Positions 1 through 12,079 of a stretch of DNA of 64,000 bases are shown piece after piece; positions within the stretch are counted from its first letter, which is position 1; each line of letters begins with the position of its first letter. Where the stretch lies: the NCBI GenBank assembly GCA_964017185.1, contig OZ024874.1:37486721-37550720 (forward strand), given 5' to 3'. The notes below the pieces were generated by a model. The model did not search any database. It was not told the DNA's origin and saw only the letters and a program-made list of their open reading frames with translations. The position numbers were made by a program, and so were the translations under genes. The DNA is from Rugalucina vietnamica (taxonomy: Eukaryota > Mollusca > Bivalvia > Lucinida > Lucinidae).

Positions 1-640
1 CCTTCAAGCACGCACCTTAACCCGGTGCCCTTGACCTATATTTCATGGTCCACTGACTTTGAAAATTTTTATGTCGGTTTGGTTTTCTCGACATCAGAGA
101 TAGCTGCGAGACTGAAACCTTGCATAATAATTGTCCTTGACATACCCTTCAAGCACACGTCTTAACCTGGTGCCCTTGACCTATATTTCACGGTCCACTG
201 ACTTTGAAAATTTTTACGTCGAAGTTTGGTTTTCTTGACATCAGAGATAGCTGCGAGTCTGAAACCTTGCATAGTAATTGTCCTTGACATACCCTTCAAG
301 CACGCACCTCAACCCGGTGCCCTTGACCTATATTTCACGGTCCACTGACTTTGAAAATTTTTACGTCGTAGTCTGGTTTTCTCAACATCAGAGATAGCTG
401 CGAGACTGAAACCTTGCATAGTAATTGTCCTTGACATACCCTTCAAGCAAGCGCCTTAATCCGGTTCCCTTGACCTATATTTCACAGTCCACTGACTTTG
501 AAAATTTTTACGTCGAAGTTTGGTTCGCTCGACATCAGAGATAGCTGCGAGTCTGAAACCTTGCATAGTAATTGTCCTTGACATACCCTTCAAGCACACA
601 CCTTAACCCGGTGCCCTTGACCTATATTTCATGGTCTATT
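1..640. repeat. tandem array, about 147-bp unit, 4.4 copies
   Basis: The unit begins CCTTCAAGCACRCACCTTAA and recurs at 1, 146, 293, 440 and 587, so the period is 145-147 bp. Copies differ by a few substitutions. Each unit includes a CCTTGACCTATATTTCACGG block related to the TGACCTTGACCTATTTTA block of the type A monomer. The array runs directly into a normal type A monomer after about 640. It is probably a satellite amplified inside a type A element whose head lies upstream of the window. Confidence 0.9.
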
Positions 641-1011
641 GACTTTGCCCGATGCAGGTGCGATATCGACCTCCGCGGAGTTCTTGTGAAACTTGGCATG
701 AAGCATAAGGCAATGGAGCTCTACACAGTTTGTATAAATCATGACCTTGGGATGACCTTGACCTTTTTTTACAGCAAGGTCAACTTAGGTTGTCCATGCA
801 TTTGAATGGGGAAAATTGTTGCAATATCATTTGAAGGGCAAAACTTGCAGTAAATTGGCAAATGGACTGAATCTTTATGATTTAAAAAAGAAATTGACTC
901 CAGAGGTTGCCCTGACCCTGCCCTGGGATTATATACATGTATATTACCATTCTAGTCAAACAAGTTTATTGGTATATATCTCAAGTCTCAGGTGAGCATT
1001 TACAGGACCAA
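641..1011 (+). mobile_element. type A hairpin-ended element, truncated 3' end
   Basis: Contains the last type A monomer (AAACTTGGCATGAAGCAT at about 690, TGACCTTGACC, then TTTGAATGGGGAAAATTG) and the start of the conserved tail, CTCAGGTGAGCATTTACAGG. The tail hairpin is cut after AGGACCAA by the MITE at 1012. The head is not in the window. Confidence 0.75.
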
Positions 1012-1190
1012 TGAGCCGCCTCGTGAGAAAACAAACAATCTGCATATGCGAAAACAAAGACGCAGATCACTTCCTCTTCTTCTTAAATCTGGAATTTCAA
1101 GCTTCTAGCCTGCATCTGTGATTGCACAGGCCAGTTTGTATCAGACCGGGTTGGAACTCCCGAAGACCGGTTTTCTCGCTACGTGGCTCA
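1012..1190. mobile_element. MITE with TGAGCC terminal inverted repeats
   Basis: The left end TGAGCCGCCTCGTGAGAAAA is an imperfect inverted copy of the right end (GTTTTCTCGCTACGTGGCTCA). Related copies lie at 38626-38852 and 48820-49056 (the latter in the other orientation), and broken copies at about 30654-30790 and 38886-39025. All share an internal GCAGATC...GCTGATC...TTTGTTTTCGC region or the TTCAAGCTTCTAGCCTGC block. It interrupts a type A tail on its left and ends 11 bp before an HTATSF1-like exon on its right. Confidence 0.8.
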
Positions 1191-1201
1191 AAATATTTCA
1201 G

Positions 1202-1371
1202 ATAGAGTCTGTAGAGCTGGCTTTGAAAATTCTTGATGGTTATGATGTTAGAGGGCATAAGATTACAGTTGAAAAGGCAAACTTCCAGATGAAAGGGGAC
1301 TTTGACCCCACCAAGACAAAGAAGAAACTGACAAATAAAGAAAAAAGAAAATTTAAAGAAAAACAAGCAAA
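1202..1371 (+). CDS. HTATSF1: HTATSF1-like, coding exon: end of RRM1 and basic linker
   Basis: The exon follows an acceptor (aaatatttcag, AG at 1200-1201) and opens in phase 0 with IESVELALKILDG. This is the second helix of RRM1, followed by the last strand (HKITVEKANF) and a lysine-rich linker (KTKKKLTNKEKRKFKEKQ). The donor is GT at 1372 (gtaaga); two bases of a lysine codon remain and exon 2 completes it. Reading past the donor gives a stop at 1373-1375, so the open frame that seems to run from 1118 is an exon fused by chance to upstream repeat sequence. A MITE ends at 1190, only 11 bp before the exon, so any branch point or pyrimidine tract must lie in or beside transposon DNA. The earlier part of RRM1 lies before the window. 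Confidence 0.9.
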
Positions 1372-2812
1372 GTAAGAATTGATTAACGACAAAGTCAAAT
1401 TTCTTTATTAATTCAACTTTTGTTTCTACAGATTTTAGGTAAATTGCAGTAGAATTTATTAGCTCACCTGAGCCGAAGGCTCACAAGGTGAGCTTATAGG
1501 ATGGCCATGCTCTGGCGTCTGTCTGCGTCGGCATCCGGCGTCGGCGTCCAACGTCGTCCACAATTTCAAAGATCTTCTCCTCTGAAACCCCTTGACCAAC
1601 CAATCAAAGCCAAACTTCATGTGGAGCATCCTTAGGATGGGGGAACAAAAGTTTAGATATAAATGAATTTGGTCACATGACCAAGATGGCCGCCATGGTT
1701 TTTATTGTAAAAACCATAAAAAATCTTTTTCTCTGGAACAGGTGGATTGATTTCAACGAAACTTGGTATGTAGCATTAGGGACTCTGGCCCATCATAGTT
1801 TATATAAATCATGACCTTTGGTTGACCTTGACCTATTTTACAGCAAGCTCAATTTTGGTTACATAGGCTTTTCGATGGAAGAAAGTGAAAACATTGATTT
1901 TTTCAGGAAGTTTTGTAGCCTGTGACCTGAAAGTTGGTAGATTTAGACAACAAGTTGAGCTAATGAAGTGTTGTGAGTATAGCAGGTCATGGTCACTTCT
2001 TGACCTTGGCCAAAGGTCATTTACAAATTAAATGTGAGACTTAAATTTTCTCAGTAACCACTCGACCAATCAAAGCCAAATTTTATATGTAGTATCCTTG
2101 GGATGGAGGAACAAAAGTTTATATAAATGGTCACGGTCACATCACCAAGATGGCCGCCATGGCTATAAATAGCAAAAGCCTTTAAAAATCTTCTTCTTCA
2201 GAACTGGAAGGCCTTTGATTTTGAAACTTGGCATGAAGCATCAAAGAGAGAAGCTCTACAAAGTTTATATACGTAAATCATGACCCTGGGATGACCTTGA
2301 CCTGTTTTACAGCAATGTCAACATAGGTTGCCCATGCATTTGAATGGGGAAAATTGTCAAAATGTCATTTGAAGGGAAAAACTTTATGAAAATGCGCAAA
2401 TGGACAGAAGATTTATGATTTCTGAAAAAAATTGACCCCAGGGGCAGGTCTGCCCCCACCCCGGGGCAATATACATGTACAAGGGTTGTCCCAAAAGTTC
2501 CATTACACTCACTGGTTTGCCATAATAACAGCACATTAGATCTTATAACAAGTTGTCATCAAGTCTTAGGGCTTTTTGGGTAAATTTTTGTACGACTGCT
2601 TGCATCTGTTTTGAACACTTGCACCCCTACTGCAGCGGAGCAGGTCTAATGACGTTGCCGTTAATTGTGATTTTTAGCTCACCTGAGCCGAAGGCTCACA
2701 AGGTGAGCTTATAGTATAGTAGTCGAGCCGTTGTCTGTGCGTCCGTCCGTCCACACTTTCAAATACTAATATCTCCGCAACTAGTCAGCCAATTGCAATC
2801 AAATTTTATCAG

Positions 2813-3057
2813 GCGGCCCCCGTGGCCGAGTGGTTAAGAGCGCTGATATTTCATTACCGCACTTAACCATTCGATCATCTCACCGCTGTGACTGGTGTGG
2901 GTTCGAGCCCCGCTCTGGCCACATGTGAGACAAGCCAAGTTCTGCTTGCGGGTGTGTCAGGTGGTTTTTCTCGGGGTTCTCCCGTTTTCGCCCCACCTAC
3001 TGATTGGCCCGTCTCATATGAGCTGAAATAATCTTGAAAGGGACGTAAAACTGAATC

Positions 3058-3080
<23 letters not shown>
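2813..3080 (+). mobile_element. tRNA-derived SINE, full length, with 12-bp target duplication
   Basis: Begins GCGGCCCCCGTGGCCGAGTG with a pol III A box (TGGCCGAGTGG) and B box (GGTTCGAGCCC near 2900), like a tRNA-Ser/Leu head. A conserved body (GAGACAAGCCAAGTTCTGC) and the 3' end TTGAAAGGGACGTAAAACTG lead into a run of A. It is flanked by perfect 12-bp copies of AAATTTTATCAG (2801-2812 and 3081-3092), the mark of LINE-assisted retrotransposition. Related copies lie at 25465-25687 and 56841-57025. Confidence 0.9.
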
Positions 3081-3088
<8 letters not shown>

Positions 3089-3199
3089 TCAGAAGCATCA
3101 TTGGGATGGGGGAAAGATTGCATAAGGTTTTGAGCCAAGTCGGATCAGAACTCTGGTTTCCATGGCAACAGATAGCTCCCATTGAGTTATTATGGGGAA

Positions 3200-4990
3200 A
3201 ATGTTGTGGCCACTCTAGTAACTTCATTTTTGATTGGATCTTTTTCATTCTTGCAGGTAACAAGGACAACCATAAGATCTCGGACGAGTTCGAATTTCGG
3301 CCAGGTTCGACTTCAAATTGCGGAGTTAGCTGCCCTTTAGCTTCTCGAAAAATCCCCATAGACTTATAATGGGAAAAATGTTTTGGCCACTCTAGCGCCT
3401 TTATTTTTCATTGGATCTTCTTCATTCTTGCAGGTAGCAAGGACAACTAGAATATCTTGGATGGGTTCGAATTTCAGCCAGATCCGACCTCTGACTGTGG
3501 AGTTAGCTGCCCTTGAGTGATTGAAAAATCATTATTTTGTGTTGTGGCCACTCTAGCGCCTTCAATTTTGATCGGATCTTCTTCATACTCGGAAGTACCT
3601 GTAACAAGGATAGCCATAAGATCTGGGATGAGTTCGAATTTCAGCCAGATCCGACCCTTGACTGCAGAGTTAGCTGCCCTTGACTGTGTGAAAAATCAAT
3701 ATTTAGTGTTGTGGCCACTCTAGTGCCTTCATTTTTATTCGGATCTTCTTTATTCTTGGAAGTAACAAGAACATTCGTAACATCTCGGATGAGTTCGAAT
3801 TTCGACCAGATCCAACCTCTGACCGGGGAGTAATCTGCCCTTGAGTGTTTGAAAAATCAATATTTAGTGTTGTGGCCACTCTGGTGCTTTCAATTTTGAT
3901 CGGATCTTCTTCATACTTGGAAGTAACAAGGATAGCCATAACATCTCGGATGAGTTCAAATTTCAGCTAGATCCAACCCTTGACTGCAGAGTTATCTGCC
4001 CCTGACTGTGTGAAAAATCAATATTTAGTGTTGTGGCCTTTATTTTTATTCGGATCTTCTTTATTCTTGGAAGTAACAAGGACATCCATAACATCTTGGA
4101 TGAGTTAGAATTTCGACCAGATCCGACCTCTGACTGCGGAGTTGTCTGCCTTTGAGTGTTTGAAAAATCCATATTTTGTGTTGTGGCCACTCTAGCATCT
4201 TTGTTTTTCAGTGGATCGTTTTTCAGTGGATCTTCTTCATTCTTGCAGGCAACAAGGATAACTACAATATCTCGGATGAGTTCGAATTTCGACCAGATCC
4301 AACCTCTGACCACGGTGTTATCTGCCCTTGAGTGTTTGAAAAATCAATATTGAGTGTTGTGGCCACTCTGGCGCTATCAATTTTGATCGGATCTTCTTCA
4401 TACTTGGAAGTAACAAGGATAGCCATAACATCTCGGATGAGTTCGAATTTCAGCTAGATCGGACCCTTGACTGCAGCGTTATCTGCCCCTGACTGTGTGA
4501 AAAATCAATATTTAGTGTTGTGGCCTTCATTTTTATTCGGATCTTCTTTATTCTTGGAAGTAACAAGGACATTCATAACATCTCGGATGAGTTCAAATTT
4601 CGACCAGATCGGACCTCTGACTGCGGAGTTATCTGCCCTTGAGTGTTTGAAAAATCAATATTTTGTGTTGTGGCCACTCTAGCATCTTTGTTTTACACTG
4701 GATCTTCTTCATTCTTGCAGGTAACAAGGATGATTACAATATCTCATATGAGTTTGAATTTCGGCCAGATCCGACCTCTGACTGCGGAGTTAGCTGCCCT
4801 TTAGTGTTTGAAAAATCAATATTTTGTATTGTGGCCACTCTAGCGCCTTCAATGATCTTCTGCATTCGTGGAAGAAATAAGAATAACCATAACATCTTGG
4901 ATGAGTTCGAATTTGAGCCAGATTCGACCCTGGACTGCAGAGTTAGCTGCCCTTGAATGTTTGAAAAATCAATTTTTAGTGTTGTGGCCA
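3200..4990 (+). repeat. 161-bp satellite array inside type B element, about 11 copies
   Basis: The block TTGTGGCCACTCTAG recurs at about 161-bp spacing (GGCC at 3208, 3385, 3546, 3713, 3874, 4035 and onward). Each unit contains GATCTTCTTCATTCTTG, GTAACAAGGA, GAGTTCGAATTTCGRCCAGA and GTTTGAAAAATCAATATTTT. Several units carry the same 60-70 codon open frame because the period and stop positions are conserved. That frame is a property of the array, not a gene. The same satellite fills 49340-51660. Confidence 0.9.
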
Positions 4991-6546
4991 CTCCAGCATC
5001 TTCAGTTTTGATCAGATCTTCAAAAAACAAAAAAAAAAAACAAAACAAAAAAAAAAAAAAAAAAAAAAAAACGCTTTGTCCAGTGACTGTACTTGTTGAC
5101 TCTCAGGTGAGCGATCGTTGCCCTTGGGCTACTTGTTTCTTCATATTTTGCAGTTTGTATACATATGCTACATACAAGAAATCTATTTGAAAATTATATT
5201 TATATTTAGCATAATGATGCTGTAGCATATATTTGGAAATTTAAGTAAAATAATTATAAGCAAATCATCAAAATAATACTATAGATACCAGTCATGCAAA
5301 ATAAGAAACATTAACTAATGTTATCCACTGTTAATCACTTCCCATGTTTCAGTATGTCAAGTAATTTTACTGTTGGTTTAAATATCGTTTTAAAAATACA
5401 TGTATGTGTTGTGTAGAAGTATTGAGTCCCCAACTAATATGAATCTAAACAATTGCTAGGTTTCCATTAAAGAACATATTTTCAATGCTTAAACATAATG
5501 ACTCTGTAATTTTGCTCCGCACTTTTTTGCCGATGTCATAATTTTGACGTTGAGATTTTATAGGTAGGCTTCTTTATTTTTCTCCCAAACTATCAAATTG
5601 TCATCAACTTTTATAAGATCATAATTAAATGGTGTGCATAGAATGGTAAGGCTGGTATATTTTCGAAATGATCACATTATACCTATATTGATTTAGCAGT
5701 TTGCGAAAAATGGAAACTCCAGAAACATTTTGCATAATTTGACTTGCTCTGGTCATGCCTACTTATGGTTACCAAGGTAACTGTAGCAGTGAGGTCATGA
5801 GTGATGTGTTGTACAGTAAAATAAGTTCCACTATGGCCAATAATTCTGCATGAGAAACTTTGATTGCTTCCTGTTATGTGTTCAGAATAAAAAGCATTTG
5901 TAACGGGACTTTTGGGACAAGTCACGTATGTTACCATAATATTCAAAGATCTTCTTCTCTAAAACCGTTTGGCCAATCAAAGCCAAACGTCATGCATTCT
6001 TAGGAAGGGAGAATGGAAGTTTATATAAATGGGTAAGGACACATGACCAAGATGGCCACCATGGTTATAAATTTAATAGCAAAAACCATTAAAATTTTCT
6101 TCTCCAGAACCAGATTTTGAAACTTGGCATGAAGCATCAGAGAGGAGCTCTACAAAGTTTATATAAATCATGACCCTGGGATGACCTTGACCTATTTTAC
6201 AGCAAGGTCAACATAGGTTGCCCATGCATTTGAATGGGGAAAATTGTCAAAATATCATTTGAAGGGAAAAACTTTATGAAAATGTGCAAATGGACAGAAG
6301 ATTTATGATTTCTGAAAAAAATGGACCCAAGGGGCAGGTCTGCCCCCACCCTGGGGCAATATACATGTATGTTACCATAATATTCAAAGATCTTCTCTAA
6401 AACCATGTGGCCAATCAAAGCCAAACGTTATATGGAGCATTCTTACGAATGGAAGTTTATATAAATGGTCAAGGTCACATGACCAAGATGGCCACCATGG
6501 CTATAAATAGCAAAAAACCTTTTAAAATTTTCCTCCAGAACTACGA

Positions 6547-8612
6547 GGTTTGTCATCAAAGTTAGTAGACACTTGAGCGATCAGAAAAAGTAAAGCGTTG
6601 GTGAAGAAGTGTTTTGTATAATTTCAAGCAGCAACATCTTATGAGTATATTTTAGAAATTTGGTGCAGTTTGAAAAAACAAAACGCTTGATATGACCAGT
6701 TTTCTGATTGAGGGTAGGGCCGCGCGGGGCAAGTGTCAAAGCGTTATAAAATGTGACGATTTTCACATTGTGTTTTTGCTTGTGAAACAGCGCAGAAGTG
6801 TGATGTAACGTTAAAATCTTTTGTTCCTGAAAGAATGTTTAATCATCAACATTTTCTGAATGTTTGGGCCTTGATATCTGTAAATAAAATTTCAGATGCA
6901 GTCCGAAAAAATGGTTTGAAAAATTAGCGTAATTTGACGTCGGAGAACAGGCAATAATCATAAAATTGTGTGTTTTTGTTATGGAACTTGCCAACAAACA
7001 CGATGGAAATAATATACTATAAGACTTAAGTTTAGCAATTTTTATTTGATTTCCAAATTGCAAATTAGTATAAAGATGAACTGAACAAAATACGTCAACC
7101 CATCCATATTTAATCCTTAAGGAACCACAATTTTTACTTTTCATCGGAAATCCATCTTATCCGGACGAAATTGTGTCACCTCAATATTCACATTGTTTCT
7201 CAGCATATTCAAAGTTAACCTTTTATTCCCAAAACAGCCATTTTAACATTTTCTTGTGCTCAAAAAGAGTACAGTACCATGATCGTAGAGATTTGATTCC
7301 ATTATGGTACCAGGTAACGCCCCCTGTGTATGACGTAACTGACGTCATTTTGTTCCCGCTTAGTAGGCCTATAAGGTTTGATGTGATGTCAAGTCTAGTC
7401 TTGCACGTTTACGTTTAACGTTCCCAGGACCAAAAACGTAACAGCGATATTCACGGTGTTCGCCCCACACAGGTTGTTTCCTGTCAGCTGTTCCAATACA
7501 AATCCATCTTTCCATGCCACAAATTATCAAACCTGATATTCGAAGGTTGCCTAAAAATCGATTACGTCACTATGACGTCAAATTGGCATTGCCCTATATC
7601 ATGATAGCCTTACATTGTCCTTACATTGTCTGGCATCATGATGCCGGCTTTTTATGCTATCAGCTGATGGAATATGGTTCTAGGAGACTCTATCGTACTC
7701 TAGTAGGCTTAGAAATTCCAATTGGCTTCCTTTTTCTTCATGTCTGCACTAATCATATTGATCTTCATATGCCGCTGGTCATGATCTTCAGGCCATGACA
7801 GCCTCCCCTCATGAAATTTTTCAAATGTCATTCCGGTTTATTCTTTATGACACTTTTACCAATCAAGCAAGGCAAAAATTTATAACGTGATGCACGTGGA
7901 ATGCTGGACACGTGATTTGCATGATTTTTTTAACTTAACGTAGCAACTCGTGGACGTGAGAAAAGCACACAAACTTGTCTCGAAACATGAATTTTGGCAT
8001 CACTTGACATATTAAAAGCTTATTTAAAGTTTTCAAACATTTGATTTTGAAAATCATGATGAATGAAAAAATTGCTAAACTTAAGTCTTATATATAAGCA
8101 TACAAACAACAACATAAAAGCTATCAGCTTGCCGGTCACTAGTTTACAAGTGGCATAGTTGATTTTTGGATGCTTCGATAGACCATCTAAGATGATAGAC
8201 GGTGGCGGAAGGGCACTCGTCTTACATGATCAGCGCTTGAAAATGGTTTCATATGTTCAACCTGTTGTCAGAGAACTTAGCGACAGTTGGCACAGACCTG
8301 CATTTGACAGCTGGATGCACATAATAAAAATGTACTGATATCCAAGGACCCTATGTGAAAAAATTCTGAAACATCGGTTGAATTTGTTACAAATATAAAA
8401 GGCACAGACAGATATAAACGTCAAGTAACGTTACTGTTATGTTGACCCTTGCCCTGCTCCCGGTCAGGGAGGTGCACAGAGATGGCTGAAGAAAGCGTGG
8501 TGTTAGTTAGATTTTCATAAAATTTCATATATTTGCTTATGAAATATTTTTGCAAACCCAGATATATTCACGCTGACTGCATTTCTTTTCCTGTTGAAAG
8601 TATCAATGGTGT
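6547..8612. mobile_element. 2-kb insertion in the type A element, CTACGA target duplication
   Basis: CTACGA occurs at 6541-6546 and 8613-8618, and type A sequence continues across the join (ccagaa then aagcctatgatttt). The ends (GGTTTGTCATC... and ...ATCAATGGTGT) show no clear inverted repeat. An internal element is suggested by the inverted repeat at 7018/8092. ORFs in it (7173-7418, 7514-7798) are not recognised and are probably fortuitous. Confidence 0.5.
7018..8092. repeat. inverted-repeat-bounded segment (about 25-bp arms)
   Basis: TATAAGACTTAAGTTTAGCA at 7018 is matched in reverse complement at 8073-8092, continuing into ATTTTT. This is consistent with a 1.07-kb MITE-like unit. No protein was recognised. 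Confidence 0.55.
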
Positions 8613-10600
8613 CTACGAAAGCCTATGATTTTGAAACTTGGCATGATGCATCAGGGGGAGGAGCTCTACAAAGTTTATATAAATCATGACCTTGGGATGA
8701 CCTTGACCTAATTTATGGCAAGGCCAACATAGGTTGCCCATGCATTTGAATGGGGAAAATTAGTAAAATGTAATTAAATGGGGAGTGGGGGGAACTCACC
8801 CTATAGATTCACTGTACTTTGTAGAATCAGTGAAAGACACTGTACCAGTGATTGAACACATTTTTGGGGCAAAAGATGCAAGATAGTGGTAAGTATTTTG
8901 CATGTTTTCGTGTTATCCATTTGTTTCTGTGCCATAGTTTTCAGTTGATCACTTTGGTACATGTTCTTGTTTCATCTTATGGTCGACAAACCGCAAAAGG
9001 TGTTCGTAGGACCATACGGGAGGCATTTGTTTTGTATTAGAGTTGTAAAAAAGTTTAAAGTCGGTGCATTTTCTCCTCTAGTTTTACTATCAAGCATTTT
9101 TGAGAAAATAAAATACGCGCAAAAGAAAGAGGAACTTTCAATATAAGAAAGCGCATGCTGCTCCACTCAGTCGATTTCGAAATTTCTAACCAAAAAGGAC
9201 TGTACGTTCGAAATTCAGTGAAAGGAACTACTGTCCCAGTCAAAGAGAGGTCGATTTATTTTTTGTACCCAGTTATATAAATTGGCTGTACGAAGTTATT
9301 GAAATTGCTGGCGAGTAAAATTGCCTTGTAAGCGAAGAAATATGCCTAATTTAGGAATAATGGGCCAGTTTGTAAACCATATTAGTATATTACATCTTCT
9401 TGATTTACCTTTGCATTTTGTCAACCCCATTTACAGCAAAAACAGTTAGCGAAAAAAAAGTACTAGTAAATGACACTATAACTGATAAAGGTGTTTCTTA
9501 GGGAACCCAGCATTGTGTTACCTCACCCTGTCCAACGTTGACGCCGGTGAAAGGTTCCAACACCGGTTACTAAGGTGCTTTCGCTACAAAATTTGATGGA
9601 TGCGAATAAATTTCTTGTGTTGTTCAATGTTATATAAACGTTTGCGATGAAGTAAAACGCGCATCTAATGGAGAATTATCTTGACTTTTTATTTCTGCTT
9701 GGACGAAAAACTGTTTTTGTATAATTTTTCCAAACATTCGATTCAAAGTTGGTAAACAAGGTTCGGCCAAGGCCTATTCGGCCGATTTCTACAGAAACTG
9801 TTCGTATTTTCCAAAATACGCACAAAATGTAAGCAAACGAGCATTTTGATATGACTTGTAGGAAAGATTGTTGGACGTTTGCATCGTTCTCGATAGATTC
9901 TCCCCCGAAAAATGCACAGGAAGAATTTTATGGCAAAATGTAAACACAACGCCGGTTACTACGGTACCAGAATTACCTGGATTATTGGATAGATGGGCAT
10001 TCTAGCTTTACAAGATGCGGATTGTGTTACTAATTCGTGCCCAGCTTCTGCCTACATACCTCTTTTATGTAGTTTAGGGAACTATACGTTCATTGACATG
10101 GTTATCAACCCTAGAATGAAGAGATTCTAATGAATCAGTTCCGTATTGTTATGAGATAGAAGTGGTTCCAATAGGAAAACAGGGCTTGTCCATGACTCAC
10201 CAATTGCACGTAATTATACGTTGAGGTACCTTGGTATTATGAGTTACACCAGCCTTTCTGCAACCCTTATAAATTGAAGTACTTTCTTGCCTGTACTTAC
10301 TTACTGGCTCAATGACTCTATGACTGACTCACGCATTCGGAAGTTTCGAGTCGAAGCATAATAATAATGATAATAATGATGATGATAATAATAATAACAA
10401 TAATCTTTCATGTGGGTTTCGGGAACTTTACGTTCATTGGCATGGCCATCAAGTCTATAGTGATTTCTTTTAATGAACTGTTCCGTATAAGATAGATAGT
10501 GTCTCATTGTAGAAAAGGTTGCCGTTAGCCATATAAGACACTACTCATTTCTAATTAAACTTCTTCGTATTTGTTCTTACTTCAGAACTGACTCATTAAG

Positions 10601-12026
10601 ATTAAGATGTTTCTAACTCTTTACAAGCTAAAAAACCAAAACAAAAACAACATATCTTACTGTTCTGGAAAATAAACGTTCCTCTGATCAACCCGATTTT
10701 ATCCCATGAATTAGAGTTTTTGAAAAGTATTTAAAAATGCGTAAGCCATATAGTAAAATAACTTCTTTGTCTGGCTTATTGACAATCAATGATTAAAAAA
10801 CATATTAATGAGAAAGGGGTGGGTCATACCGCGGTTTAGGATACTCAAGTGACCCTTTAGATTTGGCAACAAAGAGAATTACTGTAAATTTGTAACATTC
10901 AAGAGGGAAATCAACATAAAGACTAGTATTTTCCAAACGGCAAAGTATCATATTGTTTCTTGCAGAATGAGACAAGTGGAGGATGCAAAAGGAGTCATCA
11001 TTGACCTTTTAATAAATCAAAGATAAAAAAGATCCACATTCGTTTCAAACGGGAACCGTAGAGACTTTCATTGAAGACCGAGCTCCAAGTGAACTAAGAA
11101 GTCCAGTATCTACTGAAAATATAATCTTCTCCCCATTGAAAAGCTCCTGTTTGGTTGGGATTTTTTTCCACAGACGTGACATTCCATTTTCTGACAAAAA
11201 ATAAGTAAACATATACGTATCAATTTGATTATTTAGTGTATTTCGGGTATAGCATTCCAAATAACCATATGAGGCAATATACGGTTAACATAAGGTGCAT
11301 GTATGATGTCACTGAAGGGGAGATAAATTATTTGTTTGTATGTTTGTTCTTGTTTTGTCGTTCCAGTCAACAGTAACTGTTGTTGCCAGATTTGGAAGGG
11401 CTTCGACATTTTGTGGGACTGCTTTTCCAGATTGGGGTGCCATTTGAAATCCATTGTTTGCTCCAACACAGCATACATGTATTATATTTATACCGAAGAA
11501 ATTACTCCGTTCACTTTACATTGCTTAAAATATTGAATATTTAAGAAATAGATCAGCTCTAGCAGTGAGTTGTGAGATCAAATCATGAGCGCGCAACGCG
11601 AGTGATTTATAATCTGCATACAACTGACTGACAAATAGTGAATTGTTATTCAACAAATCACGCACTAGAGCTGATCTTTTTCGATTCTAACATGCAATAA
11701 ACAAAATGAAATCATTTTAAACCTTAAGTTTCTCAATAACTTTTCGACCATTGCACTGATGAAATTCCGCCAAACTTTTGAAGTTACCACAAATGTCTAC
11801 ACATATTTGTTACGTTTTTAACGCGTTGAAATGACGTTTTATCGTCTAATGTCAAGGTAATGTGACTTATGAGATTGCTTAGGTCATAATCTTACCAAAA
11901 TGGCGTAAAAACGTCGAAAATTTAAGTCACGCTTATTCGCCCAGTAAAATTGATGCACAATATGACACGTTTTATAACCATTGGCTTATAGGCGAGACGT
12001 GTTAGAATTTTCCATATTCAATAGTT
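10601..12026. other. interior of the 8.5-kb element, no gene seen
   Basis: AT-rich sequence with only short unsupported ORFs. It contains a small hairpin-ended segment at about 11550-11682, where AGATCAGCTCTAG is repeated in reverse complement (CTAGAGCTGATCT). That is probably a short MITE. Confidence 0.5.
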
Positions 12027-12079
12027 AAGAATGTTTTCGATGGAAACTTATATCATATAGGTCACTGGCCAGATATGGT

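Larger units (their letters stand above)
2676..5136 (+). mobile_element. type B hairpin-ended element with 161-bp satellite core
   Basis: Starts with the same hairpin head as type A (AGCTCACCTGAGCCGAAGGC), followed by AGTAGTCGAGCCG and a CCGTCCGTCC run. It ends in a distinct tail: GTCCAGTGACTGTACTTG, then CTCAGGTGAGCG, then a GCCCTTGGGC hairpin and TACTTGT. The core is a 161-bp tandem array. An A-rich tract (5019-5072) lies before the tail. A SINE is inserted at 2813. Confidence 0.8.
2480..5926. mobile_element. mariner-like non-autonomous element (TA target), with a nested element
   Basis: The ends are inverted copies sharing TTGTCCCAAAAGTYCCRTTA, flanked by TA at 2478-2479 and 5927-5928. 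Removing it restores the type A sequence (catgTAtgttacc), matching the uninterrupted copy at 6360. The TIR style and TA duplication suggest the Tc1/mariner superfamily. Its own sequence is 2480-2675 and 5137-5926. No transposase was recognised; the open frame at 5683-5946 (minus) does not resemble one. Confidence 0.7.

Noticed and set aside
1118-1375. 85-codon ORF read as a complete small gene
   Set aside because: Only the part from 1202 matches the HTATSF1 family; upstream is MITE sequence, and the stop lies just inside the next intron beyond a good donor.
3517-5190. Series of similar 60-100 codon ORFs (also 49324-51648)
   Set aside because: They repeat with the 161-bp satellite period and occur on both strands; conserved frames follow from the repeat unit, with no coding evidence.
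9743-9949. 68-codon ORF conserved with 17594-17800
   Set aside because: The two are the inverted arms of one transposon; similarity comes from the arms and not from protein constraint.
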